Shown in pieces: positions 1 to 5,103 of a stretch of 6,465 bases of DNA. Within the stretch, counting starts at the first letter, position 1; each line of letters starts with the position of its first letter. Both the position numbers and the translations under genes were made by a program. The stretch comes from Bacillota bacterium (lineage in GTDB: Bacteria; Bacillota_A; Clostridia; Peptostreptococcales; Anaerovoracaceae), in NCBI GenBank assembly GCA_017556895.1, contig JAFYLX010000101.1, forward strand, positions 1-6,465. Direction: 5' to 3'. The notes under the pieces are model-generated. The model did no database searches. It worked only from the letters and a program-made list of their open reading frames with translations, and was not told the DNA's origin.

Positions 1-98
1 CTCCCTCCCTATTTCTAAAATATCCGTAACTCGAGAGGAGCATACAACGATTATTGCCACTTCAAACAGCCAAAATTTCACTTTATGTGTGAGAATCC

Positions 99-135
99 CC
101 CTCCCAAATCCTACGACATCCTCACTTTAGGAGGG
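99..135. repeat. Hairpin A of a tandem pair
   Basis: CCCTCC (99-104) pairs with GGAGGG (130-135), then comes one C/A mismatch, then AAA (106-108) pairs with TTT (126-128). The loop is 17 bases. No T-run follows on either strand, so it is not a standard terminator. It shares its stem plan (6 bp, mismatch, 3 bp) with hairpin B. Confidence 0.5.
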
Positions 136-152
136 ATGATACACATTTTTCA

Positions 153-187
153 CCTCCCAAAACTTAATTTGCTTCTATTTCGGGAGG
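153..187. repeat. Hairpin B of a tandem pair
   Basis: CCTCCC (153-158) pairs with GGGAGG (182-187), then one A/C mismatch, then AAA (160-162) pairs with TTT (178-180). The loop is 15 bases. The stem plan is that of hairpin A, 54 bp upstream, while the loops are unrelated. The four arms can also pair across the two hairpins, giving one longer alternative fold. Confidence 0.5.
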
Positions 188-246
188 GGCTAACCCATGT
201 GAAGTTACAGCCAACATTGAAAAATCACTTCCTTTTTTCGTTTTTG

Positions 247-275
247 TTGCAAATTAAGAATCCATGTGTTAGTAT
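247..275 (+). promoter_or_regulatory. Candidate sigma-A promoter of the B3/B4 gene
   Basis: TTGCAA (247-252) is separated by 17 bases from TAGTAT (270-275), which is preceded by an extended -10 TG at 267-268. Transcription would start near 282 and give a leader of about 118 nt. The -10 box matches the consensus at only 4 of 6 positions. Confidence 0.4.
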
Positions 276-299
276 GATTGCAATAACAGAATATTTATA

Positions 300-328
300 A
301 CTGCCACCGGGTAGTAAATGTGTCATTT
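300..328 (+). promoter_or_regulatory. Structured leader upstream of terminator hairpin
   Basis: Two small hairpins can form in the leader RNA: ACTGCC (300-305) with GGTAGT (310-315) around an ACCG loop, and AAATG (316-320) with CATTT (324-328) around a 3-base loop. AATG at 317-320 could instead pair with CATT at 332-335, in the outer arm of the following terminator. I compared the stretch with T-box, purine, TPP, ykkC/guanidine and preQ1 patterns from memory and found no match. It may be an undescribed regulatory leader or just spacer. Confidence 0.3.
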
Positions 329-331
329 GAG

Positions 332-383
332 CATTCGAATCATATCGTTAGGTCTTAGAAGATATGATACGAGTGTTTTTTTT
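332..383 (+). terminator. Terminator-like hairpin just before the B3/B4 gene (possible attenuator)
   Basis: Bases 332-346 pair with 361-375 with one A/A mismatch (338/369) and one G/T wobble; the inner eight pairs are perfect (ATCATATC with GATATGAT). The loop is 14 bases and an uninterrupted run of eight T's (376-383) follows, the form of an intrinsic terminator. The ribosome-binding site AAAGGAGG (386-393) begins two bases later. That placement suggests transcription attenuation of the downstream gene. It could also end a short leader RNA made from the promoter at 247-275. Confidence 0.65.
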
Positions 384-399
384 ATAAAGGAGGACAACC

Positions 400-1107
400 A
401 TGAAAAAATTCATTTTAGAGCAGCCATATTTAGATATTTTTCCAGAGTCTAAAATCGGTATTTTAGTTTGCACAGGAATTGACAATCACATCGTTGATGA
501 AAATAAATATGTTGACTATTTGCAAGAAGCTCAAAAGGAAGCACTTAAGCACATCGCTAACCCTGAGTTCACTGAAAACACAGTTATTCGCACTTGGAGA
601 GATGCTTTCCAGAAATTCAAGACTAAAAAAGGCGCAAGATGTTCCATCGAAGCTATGCTAAAGAGAATATCAAAAGGAAATTCAATCGGAACGATCAACC
701 CACTAGTTGATATATATAACGGGATTTCTCTGAAGTACGGAGTGCCTGTTGGCGGCGAAGATATTGATAAGTTTGACGGAGATAACCGTTTAACTGTTGC
801 AGACGGCGGCGAAGAATTCATTACATATGGCAGTGACAAAAGCGAGCCTCCATATGAAGGCGAAGTTGTTTATAAAGATAATGCCGGTGCAATCTGCAGA
901 TGCTTTAACTGGAGAGAATCTGTTAGAACTATGTTATCAGAAGAAACTACAAATGCATTCATGTGCATTGAAACTGTCGCTGGCGAAAAGGACGATGTAT
1001 TAGATGCTGCTTTAGATGAGCTTAAGACTTTAATCGAAACCGAATTAGGTGGAAAAGTTATAAAGCACATTTTATCTAAAGAAAATCCGGAGGTAGTTAT
1101 TTTCTAA
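400..1107 (+). CDS. B3/B4 tRNA-binding-domain protein (COG3382-like)
   Basis: A 235-residue soluble protein that reads as a stand-alone B3/B4 domain, the fold forming the editing module in the beta subunit of phenylalanyl-tRNA synthetase. Family-typical stretches are WRDAFQKF (about 66-73), ARCSIEAMLKRI (79-90), INPLVDIYN (99-107) and YGVPVGGEDID (113-123), followed by a GD...L...GGEEF segment near 127-140. No signal peptide or membrane segment is seen. Length suits the stand-alone family, whose function is not firmly established; editing of misacylated tRNA or free aminoacyl substrates is the usual guess. The start is supported by AAAGGAGG six bases upstream of the ATG. It appears to be transcribed alone behind a terminator-like leader hairpin. 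The family call is firm, the role is not. Confidence 0.85.
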   Translation: MKKFILEQPYLDIFPESKIGILVCTGIDNHIVDENKYVDYLQEAQKEALKHIANPEFTENTVIRTWRDAFQKFKTKKGARCSIEAMLKRISKGNSIGTINPLVDIYNGISLKYGVPVGGEDIDKFDGDNRLTVADGGEEFITYGSDKSEPPYEGEVVYKDNAGAICRCFNWRESVRTMLSEETTNAFMCIETVAGEKDDVLDAALDELKTLIETELGGKVIKHILSKENPEVVIF

Positions 1108-1147
1108 ACTTTATTTAACATTCGACACGGTAGACAACCCAGTATAA

Positions 1148-1234
1148 TTTGATGTACATATTGAAGGTGATAGAAAAGTCGAACGTATCATTCAATACTA
1201 CAATCTAGATGTCATAGTATCCTACGCAAGCAAA
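1148..1234 (+). pseudogene. Remnant of a RhuM-family protein
   Basis: Read from 1148, this intergenic stretch encodes a segment containing HIEGDRKVERIIQYYNLDVI, with no start codon and a TAA directly before it at 1145-1147. The pattern E-G-x-R-x-V-x-R-x-I-x-Y-Y-N-L-D-x-I matches, from memory, the conserved core of virulence RhuM proteins (EG-R-V-R-I-YYNLD-II-VGYRV). The expected VGYRV continuation is lost after VIVS, and the frame, though open to 1312, then reads as low-complexity sequence. RhuM genes are often found in accessory and mobile regions, so this is probably the residue of an acquired gene. No alignment was run. Confidence 0.5.
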
Positions 1235-1267
1235 ATCACTTTAACACTGTATTGTCAATTATATGGC

Positions 1268-1309
1268 AGTACAGTTTTATTTTTTTGTGCTATTACAAGC
1301 AACTGTACT
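1268..1309. repeat. 9-bp inverted repeat in the B3/B4-ECF intergenic region
   Basis: AGTACAGTT (1268-1276) and AACTGTACT (1301-1309) are exact complements 24 bases apart; the spacer contains a run of seven T's. The arms could be a protein-binding dyad or a weak stem. No recognised riboswitch or confident promoter lies in 1108-1398; TTGTCA (1252-1257) 17 bases before TTTTAT (1275-1280) is only a weak candidate for transcription of the ECF gene. Confidence 0.4.
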
Positions 1310-1398
1310 CTATAAAAAATAAAAAATTGCATATTTTAACATACTCACATTTCGTGTATCCTTTTCATATAGCATAAAACTATCTATGGAGGAATTAT

Positions 1399-1929
1399 AT
1401 GACTACAATTAATACATCAACAAGGAACAAAACTTTCCAATTGGTTATTAACGCAATGTTTGTGGCTTTGACTTTTGCAGCTACATGGCTAATTAATATC
1501 CGTTTACCTTTAATAGGAAGTGGTGGCCTTATCCACATGGGTAATGTTCCACTATTCATCGGAGGAATGCTTTTTGGAAGAAAAACAGGTGCTATTGCAG
1601 GAGCATTTGGCATGGCCCTTTTCGATCTTATGAGTGGATGGACTGCATGGGCACCGTTTACTTTTGTAATAGTAGGTGCTATGGGCTACGTAGTTGGCTT
1701 TATAGCCGAAAAGAAACCTTTTAAAAATGCAACTGTAAACAACGTAACAAGTGTTATCTTGGCAATTATCATCAAGGTTGTTGGCTACTACGTTGCAGAA
1801 GGAATTCTTTACGGAAACTGGATCTTACCAATTGGTTCTATTCCAGGAAATATTATTCAAGTTGGCTTTGCAGGATTTGTAGTAATCCTAATTATCGAAC
1901 CGTTAAGAAAAATTATGAAATTCAGTTAG
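1399..1929 (+). CDS. ECF transporter S component (PF07155/COG4720 type)
   Basis: The 176-residue membrane protein has about six hydrophobic segments (near residues 14-33, 44-60, 64-80, 84-104, 114-135, 146-168), the size and topology of a substrate-binding S subunit of an energy-coupling-factor vitamin importer. The first segment carries A19xxxA23xxxA27, like the AxxxA motif with which S components contact EcfT. The stretch from GGLIHMGNVPLFIGG through LFGRKTGAIAGAFGMALFD is typical of the PF07155 group, which includes S components assigned to riboflavin-like, hydroxymethylpyrimidine or pyridoxine substrates. EcfA and EcfT are not in this window and would be shared from elsewhere. No TPP or FMN riboswitch is seen upstream. 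The PLP-dependent enzyme encoded 14 bp downstream weakly favours a B6 vitamer. GGAGG at 1388-1392 sets the start. Confidence 0.85.
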   Translation: MTTINTSTRNKTFQLVINAMFVALTFAATWLINIRLPLIGSGGLIHMGNVPLFIGGMLFGRKTGAIAGAFGMALFDLMSGWTAWAPFTFVIVGAMGYVVGFIAEKKPFKNATVNNVTSVILAIIIKVVGYYVAEGILYGNWILPIGSIPGNIIQVGFAGFVVILIIEPLRKIMKFS

Positions 1930-1943
1930 GAGATTGGTGATAC

Positions 1944-3077
1944 ATGTATAAGATTATGACAGCAGGACCTACACAGGTTAAAGAAAACGTAAGAATGGCA
2001 AGAAGTCTAGAGTGTACTAATCCAGACTTAGACATAGAGTTCTTTGATTTTTATAAAGAAACTTGCCAAATGCTATCTAGAGTAACTAACACAGACAATA
2101 AGGCCCTTATCCTTGGCGGAGAGGGAATTCTTGGCCTTGAAGCGGCTTGCGCTTCACTAACAGAACCAGGGGACCGTGTACTAATTATCGACAATGGTAT
2201 CTTCGGTAAAGGCTTTGCTGACTTTGTAAAAATCTACGGCGGCGAACCTGTTCTATACACTGCAGATTACCACAATCCGATTGTTCTAGCAGACCTTAAT
2301 GAATTCTTAAAAGAAGACCATGATTTCAAATATGCTACAGTTGTTCATTGCGATACGCCTAGTGGTGTACTAAACGATGTAGAAGAAATCAGCAAGCTAC
2401 TAGATACATACGGCATTATGACTGTAACAGATACTGTTGCAGCACTATTCGGCGAACCACTAGATTTATCTAACAGCAAAATTGATATCCTTTGTGGTGG
2501 ATCACAGAAAGCACTTTCTGTTCCACCTGGATTAACAATGCTTTGGGTTAGCGATAGAGCTTTTGAAGCAATGGAAAACAGAAAGACTCCAATTGCCAGC
2601 TTTTATGCAAACATCTTAACATTCAAAAACTACTACGAAAACAAGTGGTTCCCATACACAATGCCAATCAGCGATATCAACGGACTACGCGTTGGCCTAG
2701 AAAACTATTTCGAAGACAAAACAATTCACGAAAGACACGCTAAAATCGCAGCGGCAACAAGAAATGCACTAAAAGCAGGCGGTATCAAGCTATACCTAGA
2801 ATCCGGCTGGGCTAATACTGTAACAGTGTTAGAAGTTCCGGAAGGCATTACAGACATGCAAATCCTTCAGGGTATGGAAAAAGATTACGGTATCATGATT
2901 TCTGGTTGTTTTGATGTATTAGCTGGAAAAGTAGTACGTATTGGTCACATGGGCGAAAACTGTCGTGTAGAACAAATGGTGCCTACATTAGAAGCGCTAC
3001 AGGGAACTTTAGAAAAATTAGGTTTTGAAGTAAAATGTAATCTCGCTGAAGTTTTTATGGCGGAAATGGAAAAATAA
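1944..3077 (+). CDS. Class V PLP-dependent aminotransferase (AGT/PucG family)
   Basis: At 377 residues it has the usual length of the alanine-glyoxylate / serine-pyruvate aminotransferase family, soluble and cytoplasmic. It opens with the family-typical MTAGPTQV segment (5-12). GGEGILGLEAA (58-68) is the phosphate-binding turn, VHCDTPSGV (134-142) the conserved strand before the cofactor, D163 in VTDTVAA the expected pyridine-nitrogen contact, and K189 in GGSQKALSVPPG the expected Schiff-base lysine. R332 in VVRIGHMGE fits the substrate carboxylate-binding arginine. Amino donor and acceptor cannot be read from the sequence: alanine/serine-glyoxylate exchange is likely, and PucG-type ureidoglycine-glyoxylate transfer in purine breakdown is possible given the guanine-riboswitch gene next door. 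It follows the ECF gene by 14 bp, with AGGAG at 1928-1932 overlapping that gene's stop, so the two form an operon. Confidence 0.9.
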   Translation: MYKIMTAGPTQVKENVRMARSLECTNPDLDIEFFDFYKETCQMLSRVTNTDNKALILGGEGILGLEAACASLTEPGDRVLIIDNGIFGKGFADFVKIYGGEPVLYTADYHNPIVLADLNEFLKEDHDFKYATVVHCDTPSGVLNDVEEISKLLDTYGIMTVTDTVAALFGEPLDLSNSKIDILCGGSQKALSVPPGLTMLWVSDRAFEAMENRKTPIASFYANILTFKNYYENKWFPYTMPISDINGLRVGLENYFEDKTIHERHAKIAAATRNALKAGGIKLYLESGWANTVTVLEVPEGITDMQILQGMEKDYGIMISGCFDVLAGKVVRIGHMGENCRVEQMVPTLEALQGTLEKLGFEVKCNLAEVFMAEMEK

Positions 3078-3080
3078 TTG

Positions 3081-3117
3081 AAAAGAGCTATCCATCATGC
3101 ACTTTGATAGCTCTTTT
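3081..3117. terminator. Bidirectional intrinsic terminator between convergent genes
   Basis: AAAAGAGCTATC (3081-3092) pairs perfectly with GATAGCTCTTTT (3106-3117), a 12-bp stem with a 13-base loop. A T-rich tail follows on the + strand (to 3122), and the A-run at the left foot supplies T's on the - strand. It begins four bases after the aminotransferase stop and faces the end of the FAD dehydrogenase at 3133, so it probably serves both genes. Confidence 0.9.
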
Positions 3118-3132
3118 CTTTTGGCTTATTAT

Positions 3133-4506
3133 TTATCTGAAACATTTCGCGATGTTTCTTGCTACGTAAACACCACTTGCTGATGCGTGGGATAGAGAGT
3201 GAGTAATACCACTGCCGTCTCCAATGATGAATAATCCCTTGTGTAATGACTCAAGGTTTTCATCCACGTCAACTTCCATATTGTAGAACTTAACTTCTAC
3301 GCCGTATAGCAATGTGTCGTCATTGGCAGTACCAGGTGCAACCTTATCTAGAGCGTAGATCATCTCTACGATACCATCTAAGATACGCTTAGGTAATACT
3401 AAGCTTAAGTCCCCTGGAGTAGCCTTTAATGTTGGTGTAATGAAGGCGTCTTCCATACGCTTTTCTGTTGAACGCTGACCTCTGATTAAGTCACCAAAAC
3501 GCTGAACTATAACACCTCCACCAAGCATATTGCTTAGTCTTGCGATAGATTCACCATAACCATTGGAATCTTTGAATGGCTCTGAGAACTTCTTGGATAC
3601 TAACAGCGCAAAGTTAGTGTTGTTAGTCTGAAGTGCTGGGTCTTCATAGCTATGTCCGTTAGCTGTGATGATTCCGTTAGTATTTTCGTTTACTACAGCA
3701 CCTTTCGGATTCATGCAGAATGTACGTACCTTGTCGCCGTACTTTGGAGTACGGTAAACAATCTTACTTTCATATAGTTCATCTGTAATATGAGAGAACA
3801 CGTCTGCAGGTAATTCAACTCTTACTCCGATGTCTACACGGTTAGACTTTGTAGGAATTTCTAAATCCTTGCAGATGCTTTCCATCCACTTACTACCTAC
3901 ACGACCAACTGAAATAATACATTTCTCACAAGTATATGTCTTATCTTTGCATTCTACAGCATATCCATCTTCTAATACGGACACTGTCTTAACAGGCGTA
4001 TCGAAGAAGAAGTCAACCTTATCTTTTAACTCTGCATAAATATTTTCAAGCACCACATAGTTAATATCTGTACCTAAATGTCTTACAGACGCATCTAAAA
4101 GGTGTAAGTCATGTTTAATGCATTCCTTCTTGAAGCTTGTTCCTGCAGTTGTGTATAGCTTTGTACCTTCGCCGCCATGTGCCATATTGATATCGTCAAC
4201 ATAATGCATTAGGTCCATAGCCTTCTGCTTTCCGATATATTCAAACAGAGTACCACCAAAGTCGTTAGTGATATTGTATTTACCATCTGAGAAAGCACCA
4301 GCGCCGCCAAAACCACTCATAATTGAGCAGCTTTTACATCCGATGCAAGTCTTAATCTTATCTCCATCGATTGGGCAGTGACGTTTTGCAAGCTCATGTC
4401 CTGCTTCGAATACCGCAACTTTTAACTCAGGTGCTTCCTTAGCTAACTCGTATGCAGAAAAGATTCCGCCAGGACCTGCCCCAACAATAATTACATCATA
4501 TTTCAT
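3133..4506 (-). CDS. FAD-dependent dehydrogenase (COG2509 family)
   Basis: A 457-residue flavoprotein of the uncharacterised COG2509 group. It opens with a Rossmann dinucleotide-binding site, VIIVGAGPGG (5-14), ending in an acidic E35 that should bind the FAD ribose. A cysteine set follows (C44, then C54-x2-C57-x2-C60), leading into GFGGAGAFSDGKYN (65-78), typical of this group; the cysteines may bind a metal or Fe-S cluster. The C-terminus has the second FAD contact, GLFIIGDGSG then HASASGVYVAR. Substrate and electron acceptor are unknown. The start is set at 4506, not the ATG at 4557: GGAGG lies just upstream of 4506, and the longer reading would begin inside the riboswitch. It is the only gene behind a guanine-type riboswitch, which ties it to purine status. 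Confidence 0.88.
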   Translation of the reverse strand: MKYDVIIVGAGPGGIFSAYELAKEAPELKVAVFEAGHELAKRHCPIDGDKIKTCIGCKSCSIMSGFGGAGAFSDGKYNITNDFGGTLFEYIGKQKAMDLMHYVDDINMAHGGEGTKLYTTAGTSFKKECIKHDLHLLDASVRHLGTDINYVVLENIYAELKDKVDFFFDTPVKTVSVLEDGYAVECKDKTYTCEKCIISVGRVGSKWMESICKDLEIPTKSNRVDIGVRVELPADVFSHITDELYESKIVYRTPKYGDKVRTFCMNPKGAVVNENTNGIITANGHSYEDPALQTNNTNFALLVSKKFSEPFKDSNGYGESIARLSNMLGGGVIVQRFGDLIRGQRSTEKRMEDAFITPTLKATPGDLSLVLPKRILDGIVEMIYALDKVAPGTANDDTLLYGVEVKFYNMEVDVDENLESLHKGLFIIGDGSGITHSLSHASASGVYVARNIAKCFR

Positions 4507-4516
4507 ATTTTCCTCC

Positions 4517-4562
4517 AAAAACAAAAAATGGTTGACTACAATATAACTTGTAGTCAACCATT
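4517..4562 (-). terminator. Riboswitch-controlled terminator hairpin
   Basis: On the - strand AATGGTTGACTACAA (4562-4548) pairs perfectly with TTGTAGTCAACCATT (4541-4527) around a 6-base loop. Six T's, a G and five more T's follow (4528-4517), ending directly at the GGAGG ribosome-binding site of the FAD dehydrogenase. The first arm is the same sequence that forms the 3' strands of P3 and P1 in the aptamer, so terminator and aptamer cannot form together. Confidence 0.85.
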
Positions 4563-4611
4563 AACGGTGGTCGGTAGAAACGTTCAACCATATCTTGAAC
4601 TTATACAAATT
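4545..4611 (-). promoter_or_regulatory. Purine riboswitch aptamer, guanine type
   Basis: In RNA sense the element runs from 4611 to 4545. P1 is AAUUUGUA (4611-4604) with UACAAGUU (4552-4545). J1/2 is UAA. P2 is GUUCAA (4600-4595) with UUGAAC (4587-4582), closing loop GAUAUGG. J2/3 is GUUUCUAC. P3 is CGACCA (4573-4568) with UGGUUG (4560-4555), closing loop CCGUUAA. Loops and junctions match the B. subtilis xpt guanine aptamer almost base for base. The ligand-specifying base (position 74 in xpt numbering) is C at 4553, which selects guanine/hypoxanthine; adenine switches have U. P2 is 6 bp, whereas xpt and the V. vulnificus add aptamer have 7. It precedes the FAD dehydrogenase and overlaps its terminator. 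Confidence 0.93.
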
Positions 4612-4620
4612 TCCTCGAAG

Positions 4621-4649
4621 ACTATATCACAAAACAAGTCCCCTTGCAA
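4621..4649 (-). promoter_or_regulatory. Promoter of the riboswitch-FAD dehydrogenase transcript
   Basis: On the - strand TTGCAA (4649-4644) lies 17 bases before TATAGT (4626-4621). Transcription would begin near 4614, a few bases before the aptamer P1 strand at 4611, as expected for a riboswitch leader. It sits just after the aconitase X swivel gene stop, so the flavoprotein gene is probably transcribed apart from that operon. Confidence 0.7.
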
Positions 4650-4659
4650 GTTAAATTTC

Positions 4660-5103
4660 CTATTCTACTTCAACAATTCCATCTTCTTTGATAGTAATTG
4701 TCATGCCGTCCTTTACATATTCTAAAAACTCATCTCCTAGGCAATCTATTACCGGCATTGTAACGCCGTCTACCCATACGTCTGCAAGAATTGCTCCCGC
4801 TGCAGCTAATGAGTCGATGTGGTTTGCAAAAAGCATACAAGCTGGATTCTTTTCCATAGCACATGCACAGTATAGAACCAGTCCACCTGTAGTTGATCCA
4901 ATTGTCTGAGGCAGGCAAAGAGCTTTTCCAAGTAATGACTTGCCATGAAGATCCTTGTTGTTCTGGTCACCACATTTAACTTGCTTATCACCAAACTGAA
5001 GTGCATTTTGGAAAGAAGCAAGCGTATTAAAACCTTCTTTAGTTACAACAGCCTCAGCCGTTACCTGTCCAGGCGTAACAATTCTTCCTTTAAATACCTT
5101 CAT
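4660..5103 (-). CDS. Aconitase X small (swivel) subunit, DUF126/PF01989
   Basis: A 147-residue protein matching the swivel domain of aconitase X, which closes over the large subunit's active site. The core runs from GKALCLPQTIGSTTGG (about 59-74) through LFANHIDSLAAAGAILADV (91-109) to MPVID (116-120). The GS of GSTTGG (S70) corresponds to the conserved serine thought to act in catalysis, as in classical aconitase. In other bacteria this domain can be fused to the large one; here the two are separate genes. Its ATG shares one base with the stop of the large-subunit gene (TAATG), and its AGGAGGTG site lies inside that gene, so translational coupling is likely. The protein is cytoplasmic. The substrate is not fixed by sequence. 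Confidence 0.88.
   Translation of the reverse strand: MKVFKGRIVTPGQVTAEAVVTKEGFNTLASFQNALQFGDKQVKCGDQNNKDLHGKSLLGKALCLPQTIGSTTGGLVLYCACAMEKNPACMLFANHIDSLAAAGAILADVWVDGVTMPVIDCLGDEFLEYVKDGMTITIKEDGIVEVE

Larger units (their letters stand above)
66..214. mobile_element. Possible MITE-like element with 8-bp target duplication
   Basis: The octamer ACAGCCAA occurs at 66-73 and again at 207-214 in the same orientation, as a target-site duplication would. The 133 bases between them begin AATTTCAC (74-81) and end in the reverse complement of AACTTCAC (199-206), a 7-of-8 terminal inverted repeat. Further in, CCCCTCCC (98-105) is matched exactly by its complement at 182-189. Two G/C-rich hairpins fill the middle. 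No transposase is encoded, so if real it is a non-autonomous element. Other copies were not checked, and the boundaries rest only on these short repeats. Alternatives are a REP-type repeat or a plain intergenic structure. Confidence 0.4.

Noticed and set aside
1..81. Open - strand frame from a GTG at 81 to the left edge, reading VKFWLFEVAIIVVCSSRVTD and on
   Set aside because: It is only 27 codons to the window edge, its possible ribosome-binding site is about 16 bases away, and it starts inside the putative MITE. It could be the start of a small membrane protein, but more sequence to the left is needed.
85..300. 71-codon + strand reading frame
   Set aside because: It lies across the repeat structure and the candidate promoter, has no ribosome-binding site, and its composition does not look like a protein.
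300..399. T-box or known riboswitch upstream of the B3/B4 gene
   Set aside because: A T-box was attractive because the domain comes from a tRNA synthetase, but the conserved GGUGGNACCGCG-type sequence is absent, and purine, TPP, guanidine and preQ1 signatures are also missing.
1316..1398. Vitamin riboswitch or clear promoter directly before the ECF gene
   Set aside because: No TPP, FMN or preQ1 core sequence is present, and no -35/-10 pair with good spacing fits; TTGCAT at 1327-1332 has no -10 box at 16-18 bases.
4507..4557. 17-residue N-terminal extension of the FAD dehydrogenase
   Set aside because: The upstream ATG lies inside the riboswitch P3 strand and terminator. The ATG at 4506 has a perfect GGAGG site and places the Rossmann motif at the usual N-terminal position.
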